The position numbers were made by a program, and so were the translations under genes. Of a stretch of DNA of 64,000 nt, positions 51,748-62,535 are shown piece after piece. Where the stretch lies: contig NZ_RHLG01000002.1 in the NCBI RefSeq assembly GCF_003712105.1, positions 124,001 through 188,000 on the forward strand. Reading direction: 5' to 3'. Source of the stretch: Winogradskyella sp. Its GTDB lineage: Bacteria; Bacteroidota; Bacteroidia; Flavobacteriales; Flavobacteriaceae. Position 1 is the first letter of the stretch; every line of letters begins with the position of its first letter. The notes below the pieces were generated by a model. That model was not told the DNA's origin and made no database searches. It was given only the letters and a program-made list of their open reading frames with translations.

Positions 51748-54225
51748 TTATAATTCGAATGCATTATTATTTACGAAGAAGATAGAGTTAACCAAAAAGA
51801 GTTTTCCATTCTCCCAGAAGCTTCTAAAAAGGGGATTATCTACCATATATATAAAGCTTCCACTACCCATTCGCTCTTCTCCAAAGACTAAAGTTTTTTC
51901 AAGCATATTCAAGGTGTTTTTTCCCGCAAAACCTGAATAAACCTTTACGTCTTCAACATAACTTACATTATAACCTCTATCAAGTATACTGTAAGCAGAA
52001 CTACCCAATTTTAAGGTGAAATAATCTTTATCATAACCAAATGCCATAGGGTGAGTTGTGTCTACTTTACTTTTAAAAATAGCACCAGTAATGAGGTTGT
52101 TAGTATACGCTCTTTCACGGTCAGCATAAGGTGTTAAATTTTCTTGTGCATCATCACTTTCATTGTCTTTGTACTTTAATGCAAATCCTTCTTTATTGGC
52201 AAAGCTTCTAAGTGCGGCGTCTACAGCAATAACTTTTCCGCCAGAGCGTACCCAATCTTTTAAGGCGTTCATAGTGGCTTCGTTTAAAACTCTACTATAG
52301 TAACCACTTGGCATGATTAAAATATTGTACTTGTCTAGATTAGTTCGGCTAAGATTATCTGTATTAATAGAAGTTACAGGATATTGTAATTGTTGCTCAA
52401 AGAAATGCCAGAGCGCACCATAACTTAATGAGGATGTGCCATCACCTGAAAGCATTGCGATTTTTTGCTTGTTAATAAGCTTAATATCTGGAGAACCTAT
52501 ATCTGGAGTGGTTTGTGAAAATCCAGAATTTATAGTTGCTAATGATTTATCATACTTTTTTGCAATTGAATTTAAAGTTGACAGCATGTTAGCCATGCCT
52601 TTATTATCACCCTTGGTAATTATTAAAGCACCTCTTTCAAAAGTTTCACCATTAGATTTGAAGGGCTTTTCAGTGAATCGTACTCTAAAATTAGATTTTA
52701 AAAGTTCTGCTAAAAACTTTGCATCTTTCATAGAATTCCAATCGCTTACATAACCATATGCATCTGTCAATGCTCGATATGATTTACTTTCTGATGTTTG
52801 AGAACTTGGTACTTTGGTAGTGCTGGCAATTGCATCTAACCCATAAGCATATGGCATACTCCAAGCAGTAATATCGTAAGTTAAAGAATCTGTAAGTTTT
52901 GCATTAGGCTCGAAAAGTACTTTTACCATTTTGCCTTTGGGTTGGTTTGAGTGAATCACAATGGCATTATCAAAATTCAGACTTCCTTGCTTTCCAGTTT
53001 TGTAATTGTATCCACTGACCTTATTGGTTGATAGTTTTTCAAAATCAATATCATGTTTTTGTAAAAGATTTGTAAGACTACCTATGTTATCTGGATTACC
53101 ACCTAACACATAGCTCTTATATTTTAAATCAGAATTATCGAAGAATTTTGCAAATTCAGTATTTAAACGAGCGGCATTTTTTGATGCTATTTCAACTGTT
53201 GATAGACCGGTGGTTGTATGATGCGTTAAACGCTCAACTAAAGTAAGTACATGACCTTCATCATTTAAAATGCCCAAACCAGCTCTACCATGACCACCTT
53301 GTTCGTAGGTCATACCAATAGCACCCATATATGTTGGGTAAGTATCACCATAGCTTGGATAAAATAAATCAAAACGCTCGCGCGTAAAGAACAACCAACC
53401 TTCTTTATCAAAATACTTGGCGTGATTTTTTCCTATTTCGGTTTGAAAATCGCGCTGAAAATCTGAAATAATCTCATGAAAAGGTTCTGCAGCAGGCGCA
53501 AAATAGTAAGGTTCGTTGATACCTTGCTCATGAAAATCTACATGGATGTGAGGCATCCATTTGTTATACACTTTTAATCGGGTTTCAGATTCTACTTGTG
53601 TAGCCCAAGCCCAATCTCTATTAAGATCAAAAAGGTAGTGATTTGGGCGACCACCTGGCCAAGGTTCATTATGCTCTGAGGCTTGTTGGTCTATATCATA
53701 AGGTTGACTTGCAGTTTCGTTATACCAGTTTACATAGCGATCACGCCCATCAGGGTTTACACATGGATCAATAATTACAATCGTATTTTTTAGCCAGTCT
53801 TGTTTTTTGGTAAGTAGTTTATGTAGTGTTAACATAGCGGCTTCTGTACTTGAAGCTTCATTGCCATGTACATTGTAACTTAACCAAACAATAGCAACAT
53901 CAGGATTATTAGCCTCACCATTTAATAAGCCCGCATTTTTAAGATTGTTTTCTCTTATCGTATTTAGATTACTAATATTCTCCTTACTAGAAATATAAGC
54001 CAAATGTAATGGACGTCTTTCATACGTTTCGCCATATTTTTCAATCTTAACATTTTCTGGTAGCGCATTTGCTACAGCTTTAAAATAATCGACTACTTGA
54101 TGATGTCTGCTGAACTGGGTTCCGATAGGGTAACCTAAAAATTCATCGGGTGACGGAATGTTTTGAGAAAAAGAATTAAAAAGAAATCCAAAAGAAAATA
54201 AAGCGATTAGGAAAAGTCTTTGCAT
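51748..54225 (-). CDS. M14-family zinc carboxypeptidase, exported
   Basis: An 825-aa exported protein. The start at 54225 opens the signal peptide (MQRLFLIALFSFGFLFNSFSQ); the frame continues upstream to 54297 without such a feature. The M14 domain (about 25-340) has YNVHGNEASSTEAAM with the HxxE zinc pair, DPCVNPDGRDRYVNWYN, FDLNRDWAWAT, VDFHEQGINEPY and MTYEQGGHGRAGLG with the late Glu region. The C-terminal half (about 500-800) resembles a class-I glutamine-amidotransferase-like fold (DKYNILIMPSGYY). First gene of the M14-M16-MBL-DinB operon. Confidence 0.9.
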   Translation of the reverse strand: MQRLFLIALFSFGFLFNSFSQNIPSPDEFLGYPIGTQFSRHHQVVDYFKAVANALPENVKIEKYGETYERRPLHLAYISSKENISNLNTIRENNLKNAGLLNGEANNPDVAIVWLSYNVHGNEASSTEAAMLTLHKLLTKKQDWLKNTIVIIDPCVNPDGRDRYVNWYNETASQPYDIDQQASEHNEPWPGGRPNHYLFDLNRDWAWATQVESETRLKVYNKWMPHIHVDFHEQGINEPYYFAPAAEPFHEIISDFQRDFQTEIGKNHAKYFDKEGWLFFTRERFDLFYPSYGDTYPTYMGAIGMTYEQGGHGRAGLGILNDEGHVLTLVERLTHHTTTGLSTVEIASKNAARLNTEFAKFFDNSDLKYKSYVLGGNPDNIGSLTNLLQKHDIDFEKLSTNKVSGYNYKTGKQGSLNFDNAIVIHSNQPKGKMVKVLFEPNAKLTDSLTYDITAWSMPYAYGLDAIASTTKVPSSQTSESKSYRALTDAYGYVSDWNSMKDAKFLAELLKSNFRVRFTEKPFKSNGETFERGALIITKGDNKGMANMLSTLNSIAKKYDKSLATINSGFSQTTPDIGSPDIKLINKQKIAMLSGDGTSSLSYGALWHFFEQQLQYPVTSINTDNLSRTNLDKYNILIMPSGYYSRVLNEATMNALKDWVRSGGKVIAVDAALRSFANKEGFALKYKDNESDDAQENLTPYADRERAYTNNLITGAIFKSKVDTTHPMAFGYDKDYFTLKLGSSAYSILDRGYNVSYVEDVKVYSGFAGKNTLNMLEKTLVFGEERMGSGSFIYMVDNPLFRSFWENGKLFLVNSIFFVNNNAFEL

Positions 54226-54434
54226 AGTAATAGTAAGTTTAGCGCCAAAGCTGTTTAAATTGATGTTCCGGTCTAACTTGTTTTTTGTCAGAAACATAAG
54301 GGCGTTAAAGGTAATGATTTTAAAATCTTGATTATCGAGTAAAAATAAAAACTGTGTTTTAGATTTTCAGAATTCTATTCCATATTAACTAAATATTAGC
54401 AGTTACCATAATCACTTGCCGTATATTTATACCA

Positions 54435-54442
54435 TAATTTTG
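54435..54442 (+). promoter_or_regulatory. -7 promoter element of bshC
   Basis: TAATTTTG, with TTG at 54416-54418 at a short 16-bp spacing; 8 bases before the ATG at 54451. Moderate match only. Confidence 0.4.
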
Positions 54443-54450
54443 ATTTACAC

Positions 54451-56049
54451 ATGCCAACCGACTGTATTTCGTTTAGAGACACTAATTATTTCTCGTCTTT
54501 TATTTGTAATTACTTGGATGAAACTCCTGAATTAAAGCCATTATACCATCGGTTTCCAACACTTGAAAATTTCAAAAGTCAAATTGAAGAAAAGTCAAAA
54601 AGCAGTGACCTTGATTACGGTCGAAAGGTACTTTCTGAAGTTCTAGAAAAGCAATATAAATCTATTGAAGCTTCAGAACTTACAATTAAGAATTTAGAAA
54701 GCCTAAAATCTGAGAACACATTTACAATTACTACTGGACATCAGTTAAACCTATTTACAGGACCATTATATTTTTTACATAAAATAATTTCCGCTATAAA
54801 CCTTACTAATGAGTTAAAGGAAGCATATCCAGATTATAATTTTGTTCCTGTTTATTGGATGGCATCAGAAGATCATGATTTTGATGAGATTAACTATTTC
54901 AACTTTAAAGGAAAAAAGATTCAATGGAATAGACCAGACGGCGGAGCAGTAGGACGTTTTAGTACAGAAGGGTTAGATAAAGTTTTTGAAATTGTTTCGG
55001 CTGAATTTGGTCCGGGCAAACAAGCAGAGCAACTTAAAACTTGGTTTAAAGAAGCATATCTTAATCACAATAACTTGTCTGATGCTACTAGATATTTAGC
55101 TAATGCTATTTTTTCTGAATATGGACTTGTTATAATAGATGCTGATGACAAAGACTTAAAGCGTTTGTTTGTACCACAAATGCAAAAAGAACTTATTGAA
55201 AATATTGGGTTTAATTCTGTTTCTGAAACTAATCTAGAAATTGAAAAATTAGGTTACAAAGTTCAAGTAAATCCGCGTGAAATAAATCTCTTTTACATTC
55301 AAGATACACTTCGAGAACGCATAGTTTTTGAAGACAATGTTTTCAAAGTTAACAATGCAGAATTGTCTTGGACCAAATCTGAAATTTTGGCGCATCTTCA
55401 AGAATCCCCAGAGTGCTTTTCGCCTAATGTAATAATGCGACCTCTATATCAAGAAGTAATATTGCCAAACCTCTGTTACATTGGTGGTGGAGGCGAATTG
55501 GCATATTGGTTTCAGTTAAAATCAAATTTTGAAGCTCAGCAAGTACCTTTTCCTATATTACTTTTAAGAAACTCTGTACTTATAAGAACTGATAAGCAAT
55601 ATAGAAAGCAGCAAAATCTGGGACTTACAGATGCAGATTTGTTTTTAAAACGTGATAGCTATATCAATAAACGTGTGCGCCAAATATCTAACATATCTAT
55701 CGATTTCACTGTGCAAGAAAATCATCTTATAGAACAGTTTAAGGCTCTACATCAGTTAGCAAAACAAACCGATAAATCATTCTTAGGTGCAGTTGAAGCA
55801 CAAGAAAAAAAGCAACTCAAGGGGCTAAAACACTTAGAGAAACGATTACTTAATGCTCAAAAGAAAAATTTAGCAGATCAAATTTCTCGAGCTACAGATT
55901 TGCAAGAGCAACTATTTCCTAATAAAAGCTTGCAAGAGCGTAATACTAACTTTTCAGAATTGTATTTAGAATTCGGAGATAATTTAATAGAAGAATTAGT
56001 TGCTGCGTTACAACCTCTCAAAGGTGATTTTACTATACTGACGATTTAG
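54451..56049 (+). CDS. bshC: bacillithiol biosynthesis cysteine-adding enzyme BshC
   Basis: A 532-aa protein matching BshC, which adds cysteine to GlcN-malate in the last step of bacillithiol synthesis. Diagnostic segments: TITTGHQLNLFTGPLYFLHK, VPVYWMASEDHDFDEINYF, PNVIMRPLYQEVILPNLCYI and GGGGELAYWFQLK, followed by a C-terminal coiled coil (EAQEKKQLKGLKHLEKRLLN). The length is normal. Single gene between the M14 operon (divergent) and guaA. No bshA or bshB is visible in the window. Confidence 0.95.
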   Translation: MPTDCISFRDTNYFSSFICNYLDETPELKPLYHRFPTLENFKSQIEEKSKSSDLDYGRKVLSEVLEKQYKSIEASELTIKNLESLKSENTFTITTGHQLNLFTGPLYFLHKIISAINLTNELKEAYPDYNFVPVYWMASEDHDFDEINYFNFKGKKIQWNRPDGGAVGRFSTEGLDKVFEIVSAEFGPGKQAEQLKTWFKEAYLNHNNLSDATRYLANAIFSEYGLVIIDADDKDLKRLFVPQMQKELIENIGFNSVSETNLEIEKLGYKVQVNPREINLFYIQDTLRERIVFEDNVFKVNNAELSWTKSEILAHLQESPECFSPNVIMRPLYQEVILPNLCYIGGGGELAYWFQLKSNFEAQQVPFPILLLRNSVLIRTDKQYRKQQNLGLTDADLFLKRDSYINKRVRQISNISIDFTVQENHLIEQFKALHQLAKQTDKSFLGAVEAQEKKQLKGLKHLEKRLLNAQKKNLADQISRATDLQEQLFPNKSLQERNTNFSELYLEFGDNLIEELVAALQPLKGDFTILTI

Positions 56050-56126
56050 TTTTGGTACAATTTTCTACTTGTTAAAAACTATTCAAAAAATCGTAATTCA
56101 GCAATCACAAATCTAAAATCTATTTC

Positions 56127-56134
56127 TATTTTTG
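56127..56134 (+). promoter_or_regulatory. -7 promoter element of guaA
   Basis: TATTTTTG ending 3 bases before the ATG at 56138. No -33 TTG at the standard spacing. Implies a leaderless transcript if used. Confidence 0.45.
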
Positions 56135-56137
56135 TGC

Positions 56138-57673
56138 ATGCAACACAACAAAGTCCTAATTTTAGATTTCGGGTCGCAATACACACAGCTAATAGCGCGC
56201 CGTGTGAGAGAATTAAACATCTATTGCGAGATTCATCCATTCAACAAAATTCCTTCAGATTCAGACAGTTTTAGAGCTGTAATTTTATCTGGTAGTCCAA
56301 ATTCAGTTAGAGGTGAAGATGCTTTACATCCAGACTTGTCAAATATTAGAGGAAAAAAACCATTATTAGCCGTTTGTTATGGCGCTCAATATTTAGCACA
56401 TTTTTCTGGTGGTGAAGTAGCAGCTTCTAATACCCGAGAATATGGTAGAGCTAATCTTGACTTTATAAAAACTGGTGAAACTTTCTTTGAAGGTATTTCT
56501 CAAGGTACTCAAGTTTGGATGAGTCATAGTGATACAATTAAAGAATTACCAACAGGTGGTGTGTTATTAGCTAGTACAGAAGATGTGGAGAATGCAGCTT
56601 TTAAGATAGAAGGTGAAGATACTTTTGCAATTCAATTTCACCCAGAAGTATATCATACTACAGACGGGAAAAAAGTATTGGAGAATTTTCTTGTTAAGAT
56701 TGCTGATATTGAGCAAGATTGGACACCAAATGCTTTTGTTGAAGAAACGGTTGCCGACTTAAAATCACAGTTAGGTAACGATAAAGTTGTACTAGGACTT
56801 TCAGGTGGTGTAGACTCTTCTGTTGCAGCAATGTTATTGCATAAAGCTATAGGTGAAAATCTCTATTGTATCTTCGTTAATAATGGATTATTACGTAAAA
56901 ATGAGTTCCAAGATGTACTCATGCAATACCAAGGCATGGGTTTAAACGTTAAAGGTGTAGATGCTTCGGCACGCTTTTTGGATGCCTTAGCAGGAAAGAG
57001 CGATCCCGAACAAAAACGTAAAACGATAGGTCGCGTGTTCATTGAGGTTTTTGATGATGAGGCAAATTTAATTAAAGATGTAAAGTGGCTAGCACAAGGT
57101 ACCATCTATCCAGATGTAATAGAAAGTGTATCAGCTACTGGAGGCCCAAGTGCTACGATTAAGAGTCATCATAATGTTGGTGGGTTACCAGATTTTATGA
57201 AGCTCAAAGTTGTAGAGCCTTTAAAAGCTTTGTTTAAAGATGAGGTAAGACGTGTTGGTGCTTCTATGCATATGGATAGCCAACTGTTAGGACGTCATCC
57301 ATTTCCTGGACCTGGTTTAGCAATTAGGATTCTCGGAGATCTAACGGCAGAAAAAGTTCGTATATTACAAGAAGTTGACGCTGTCTTTATTAATAATTTG
57401 CGTTCATGGAACTTGTACGATAAAGTATGGCAAGCAGGAGCAATATTATTACCAGTTAATAGTGTTGGAGTTATGGGTGATGAGCGTACATACGAAAAAT
57501 GTGTGGCGCTTAGAGCTGTAGAAAGTACCGATGGTATGACGGCAGATTGGGTAAATTTACCATACGAGTTTTTGCAAAAGACCTCAAACGAAATAATAAA
57601 TAAAGTAAAAGGTGTAAACAGAGTGGTTTATGATATCAGTTCAAAACCACCTGCTACCATCGAATGGGAATAA
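56138..57673 (+). CDS. guaA: GMP synthase (glutamine-hydrolysing)
   Basis: A 511-aa GMP synthetase converting XMP to GMP with glutamine. The GATase domain (about 1-195) has [17 protein letters not shown], the nucleophile in [15 protein letters not shown] and the HPE motif in [10 protein letters not shown]. The ATP-pyrophosphatase domain has the PP-loop [16 protein letters not shown], and the C-terminus has the dimerisation segment ending [11 protein letters not shown]. The frame opens at 56132, but ATG 56138 ([11 protein letters not shown]) is the family start. A TAnnTTTG box lies only 3 bases upstream. Confidence 0.97.
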   Translation: MQHNKVLILDFGSQYTQLIARRVRELNIYCEIHPFNKIPSDSDSFRAVILSGSPNSVRGEDALHPDLSNIRGKKPLLAVCYGAQYLAHFSGGEVAASNTREYGRANLDFIKTGETFFEGISQGTQVWMSHSDTIKELPTGGVLLASTEDVENAAFKIEGEDTFAIQFHPEVYHTTDGKKVLENFLVKIADIEQDWTPNAFVEETVADLKSQLGNDKVVLGLSGGVDSSVAAMLLHKAIGENLYCIFVNNGLLRKNEFQDVLMQYQGMGLNVKGVDASARFLDALAGKSDPEQKRKTIGRVFIEVFDDEANLIKDVKWLAQGTIYPDVIESVSATGGPSATIKSHHNVGGLPDFMKLKVVEPLKALFKDEVRRVGASMHMDSQLLGRHPFPGPGLAIRILGDLTAEKVRILQEVDAVFINNLRSWNLYDKVWQAGAILLPVNSVGVMGDERTYEKCVALRAVESTDGMTADWVNLPYEFLQKTSNEIINKVKGVNRVVYDISSKPPATIEWE

Positions 57674-57728
57674 AAGTGACCCAGCGGTCTAATTTGTTTC
57701 TTAGTTAAAGTTGATTAAATATTTATTG

Positions 57729-59642
57729 ATGAAAAACGTTTTAACCGCAATTGTATTTACACTTACACTTAGCCTTAGTTCACAGAACTATAAAACGCAC
57801 AAAGTAAAAGTAGGCGAAACTATTGAGAGTATTGCTAAAACGTATTTAGTAACTCCTTTTGATTTGTTAGCATTAAACCCTGATGCTAAAAACAATTTTG
57901 GGCCTGATACCACACTAATTATTCCTAATTCTAGAGTAAAAAATGATGAAATTGTAGAAGAAACTAAAGAAGTTATCGACTACAAAAGGCATAAAGTGAA
58001 GCGTAAAGAAACGCTTTATGGCTTATCAAAAAAGTATAATGTCACAGAAGACGACATAAAGAAAGCAAATCCGAGACTATATTCTGAAAACTTAAGAAAG
58101 GGCGACCGTATTCGCATACCAAGGTTTAAAACAGTAATTTCAAAACAAAGCTTATCTAATACTATTAAAAAGTATGTTGTGTTACCTAGCGAAGGTAAAT
58201 GGCGTATAGCGTACAAGTTTGGTATTACAGTGCAGGACTTGATGGACTTAAATCCTAATATGAATGAAGTTTTACAACCTGGAGATGAACTCAATGTGCC
58301 TAACATTGCCAATAATGAAGAAAAGCCTACGACTGAGGACTATAACTATTATGAAGTGCTACCAAAAGAAGGGTTTTACAGATTAAAAATAAAATTAGGA
58401 TTAACGCAAGAAGAGCTTGAAACTTTAAATCCAGAGCTAAAAGAATCAGGTCTAAAAGCCGGTATGGTATTAAAATTACCTAAAGAAATAGAGACTGATG
58501 CAGCTATTCTTGAAGACAGTAACACTACAGATTTAAGAGATAATATTACTAATACAAGTACTAAGCATTTGGCTATGCTGTTGCCATTCCGTTTGAGTAG
58601 AATAGATACAGATTCTGTAGCTGAAGCAAAAGATATGATAAAGAATGATCGTATTCTCAGCACAGCTTTAGACTTTCATTCAGGCGTACTTATGGCTTTA
58701 GATTCAGCTAAAAATTTAGGAATTTCAACTAATCTTAAAGTATTTGATACAGAGAATAGAATATCCGAAATCGCTAATATCATTGATAGTGAAGATTTCT
58801 CTGATTACGATGCCGTTATTGGTCCTATGATGGGAAAAACTTTCGACCGATTTGCTTCTACCGTTAATGGAAATGTGCCGGTATTCGCGCCATTAGCGAT
58901 GCCTTCCAAAGTATCAGGAAACGTGTTTCAAACCATTCCCAATAAAAAGATTCTGGCAGATAAAATGATTAATTATGTAAAGCGTGATAGCACTATTACG
59001 CAGATATTCATTATTGCAGATCAAAAACACAGAACAGTGAGTAACGATCTAAAGAAAGCGTTTCCATCAGCGCGACAGTTCTTTTCAGAGTTAGTAAAAT
59101 CGAAAGGCAAGGATAACGGTAAAGATGCTTATTTTATTTACCCAACACGATTTGAAAACGTATTTAAAAAAGGCAAAAATGTAGTGTTTTTAGAAACCGA
59201 TGATGTCTCTTTTGGCTCTAGTATTATCAGTTTACTTAATGGGCTAGCTATTGAGGATATTGAAATTATTTTAACCACTACAGATAAGAGTAAGGCATTT
59301 GAAAGCAAAGACCCAGATAATAACTACCATTTGTCTAATCTTAAGTTTCATTACCCAACGGTAAACAAGCAATACGATACAAGCTTGAATAATAACTTTG
59401 TAACTGATTACAAGCGCAAATATGGTGTTACACCAAGCAAATATGCTACTCGTGGTTACGATTTAACTTTAGATATATTATTGCGTTTAGCCTCAAGCGA
59501 AGACGGATTATCTAATATGGATACCGAAACACAGTACGTTGAAAACAAGTTTAGATATAACAAAAAGTTATTTGGAGGTTACATTAATGAGGCATCTTAT
59601 ATTGTAAAATTCGACAACCTTAATATTGTTGAGGTCGACTAG
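57729..59642 (+). CDS. LysM and type-1 periplasmic-binding-fold protein
   Basis: A 637-aa exported protein; ATG 57729 opens the signal peptide (MKNVLTAIVFTLTLSLSSQ). Four LysM-like units follow (THKVKVGETIESIAKTY, HKVKRKETLYGLSKKYNVTE, then near residues 140-190 and 200-250), expected to bind peptidoglycan. Residues about 280-637 form a PBP1-like two-lobed domain (YDAVIGPMMGKTFDRFAST, TQIFIIADQKHRTVSNDLKK). The combination is common in Bacteroidota; a wall-bound sensor or scaffold role is inferred. It lies 55 bp after guaA with no terminator seen, so read-through is possible. Confidence 0.85.
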   Translation: MKNVLTAIVFTLTLSLSSQNYKTHKVKVGETIESIAKTYLVTPFDLLALNPDAKNNFGPDTTLIIPNSRVKNDEIVEETKEVIDYKRHKVKRKETLYGLSKKYNVTEDDIKKANPRLYSENLRKGDRIRIPRFKTVISKQSLSNTIKKYVVLPSEGKWRIAYKFGITVQDLMDLNPNMNEVLQPGDELNVPNIANNEEKPTTEDYNYYEVLPKEGFYRLKIKLGLTQEELETLNPELKESGLKAGMVLKLPKEIETDAAILEDSNTTDLRDNITNTSTKHLAMLLPFRLSRIDTDSVAEAKDMIKNDRILSTALDFHSGVLMALDSAKNLGISTNLKVFDTENRISEIANIIDSEDFSDYDAVIGPMMGKTFDRFASTVNGNVPVFAPLAMPSKVSGNVFQTIPNKKILADKMINYVKRDSTITQIFIIADQKHRTVSNDLKKAFPSARQFFSELVKSKGKDNGKDAYFIYPTRFENVFKKGKNVVFLETDDVSFGSSIISLLNGLAIEDIEIILTTTDKSKAFESKDPDNNYHLSNLKFHYPTVNKQYDTSLNNNFVTDYKRKYGVTPSKYATRGYDLTLDILLRLASSEDGLSNMDTETQYVENKFRYNKKLFGGYINEASYIVKFDNLNIVEVD

Positions 59643-59647
59643 ATTCG

Positions 59648-59688
59648 CGGTCACTGAGCGAAGTCGAAGTGCAGTCGAAATGTCTTTA
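59648..59688. repeat. dispersed intergenic repeat (ACTGAGC...CGAAGT family)
   Basis: GCGGTCACTGAGCGAAGTCG then GTGCAGTCGAAATGTCTTTA. The last 20 bases match 18 of 20 at 60381-60400. Confidence 0.65.
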
Positions 59689-59768
59689 GTATTATAGTCT
59701 TGTTTAAATAAAAATTGCAATAATAAAAGTTAAGCTCACGTTATAGAACGAAACTCATCAATTAATTT

Positions 59769-60314
59769 ATGCGCTTATTTATTGTTTTTTTAGTGTTTGT
59801 AAGTTGTGTTGGCGCCCAAAACAACGATTTAGAAACCATGTCTTGGAATGAAAACAGACCACTTAAGTTTTCAGATTTTAGAGATAGACCAAACCCTAAT
59901 ACAGATGCTGCCGCATTAACTGCATCAGGAATATCTTTTGGGTTTTCAATTAATAGAGAAGGTAGTAGAGTTACCGATTTTAGTACAGATGTAGATTGTG
60001 TGTTTTACCCCACAAAATCATGGTTTAAAAAAGAGCATACCACACAGCATATCCTTAAGCACGAGCAATTGCATTTTGATATTACAGAGTTACATGCTCG
60101 TATGTTTAGACAAAAGATTAGCCAGTTAAGACCATCATCTCAAATTAAGTCTCAACTCAATCAATTGTATAAAGCCATAAGTAAAGCGTCGTCACAAATG
60201 CAACAATTATACGACGAAGAGACTAGGCATTCTATAGATAGACCCAAACAAGCTGCTTGGCAAGCGTATGTTGCAGCAGAGCTTAAAAAATTAAACGCCT
60301 TTAAAACCAAATAA
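59769..60314 (+). CDS. DUF922 exported metal-binding protein
   Basis: A 181-aa exported protein (MRLFIVFLVFVSCVGAQ; the Cys at 13 could also be a lipobox). DUF922 hallmarks: SWNENRPLKFSDFRDRPNP and the zincin-like HEQLHFDITELHARMF (HExxH with a downstream Glu), followed by a helical tail. The family is predicted to be Zn-dependent protease-like. Flanked on both sides by dispersed repeats, it is probably transcribed alone. Confidence 0.85.
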   Translation: MRLFIVFLVFVSCVGAQNNDLETMSWNENRPLKFSDFRDRPNPNTDAAALTASGISFGFSINREGSRVTDFSTDVDCVFYPTKSWFKKEHTTQHILKHEQLHFDITELHARMFRQKISQLRPSSQIKSQLNQLYKAISKASSQMQQLYDEETRHSIDRPKQAAWQAYVAAELKKLNAFKTK

Positions 60315-60323
60315 ATCACAATC

Positions 60324-60400
60324 GTCACACTGAGCGTGGTCACTGAGCTTGCCTGCCTTGAGCGCAGTCGAAGGGTCGAAGTGCACTCGAAGTGTCTTTA
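60324..60400. repeat. dispersed intergenic repeat, compound copy
   Basis: Several overlapping units: GTCACACTGAGCG, GGTCACTGAGCTTGCC, GAGCGCAGTCGAAG and GTGCACTCGAAGTGTCTTTA. It directly precedes the DUF3820 start codon at 60404. Confidence 0.65.
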
Positions 60401-60403
60401 AAT

Positions 60404-60625
60404 ATGCAGCCAGACAAAAATGCCCTCATAGAACTTGCTAAATACAAAATGCCTTTTGGTAAATACAAAGACGAATATTTAGTAGATATCCCGGAGTATT
60501 ACTATACGTGGTTTAAACAAAAAGGATTCCCTAAAGGAAAGCTCGGAAACATGATGCAACAAATGCACGATATTAAAATCAACGGGCTAGAAGAATTGAT
60601 TTATAAGATTAAGAAAGAGTATTAG
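60404..60625 (+). CDS. DUF3820 family protein
   Basis: A 73-aa cytosolic protein. ATG 60404 is chosen because the upstream codons (from GTG 60392) lie inside a dispersed repeat. The domain motif is KMPFGKYKDEYLVDIPEYYY, then W.....GFPKGKLG. It resembles the C-terminal domain of the exonuclease encoded at 1003-1779. From memory the family is sometimes annotated as putative quorum-sensing-regulated virulence factor; no function is supported here. Confidence 0.82.
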   Translation: MQPDKNALIELAKYKMPFGKYKDEYLVDIPEYYYTWFKQKGFPKGKLGNMMQQMHDIKINGLEELIYKIKKEY

Positions 60626-60704
60626 GTTAATTTGATATTTCGTTTAACTAGTAATGATATGAATCTTTCTAATGATTTATATCAGACGTTAAACGAATTT
60701 AACC
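60625..60704. repeat. imperfect inverted repeat
   Basis: GGTTAA...TTCGTTTAAC (60625-60648) against GTTAAACGAATTTAACC (60688-60704), with a 39-base loop. It sits after the DUF3820 gene; no T-run follows, so it is not a clear terminator. Confidence 0.4.
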
Positions 60705-60793
60705 AAAAAACCATTAAAATCAAGAGATTAAGAACTCTAAAATCTAAGTTTCAACAAACCTTAAAGTTTTCCTAAATTCCTCATTTTATTTTG

Positions 60794-60801
60794 TAAATTT
60801 G
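60794..60801 (+). promoter_or_regulatory. -7 promoter element of pyrG
   Basis: TAAATTTG, 20 bases before ATG 60822. A small GCGTTTAAAAGCGC hairpin lies in the leader. Confidence 0.55.
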
Positions 60802-60812
60802 CCTGCGTTTAA

Positions 60813-62438
<1,626 letters not shown>

Positions 62439-62535
62439 TGTCAGTTTGGCACAAATTAGTATTTTGGATAGCTTTTTGAAATATCCAGAACAAATAAAAC
62501 GAATCGATTTAAGACCGATACATCTTTAAATACAC

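Noticed and set aside
60659..60775. A 38-codon ORF between the DUF3820 gene and pyrG
   Set aside because: Short, overlaps an inverted repeat, Lys/Asn-rich as expected of AT-rich DNA, and without a recognisable promoter or family.
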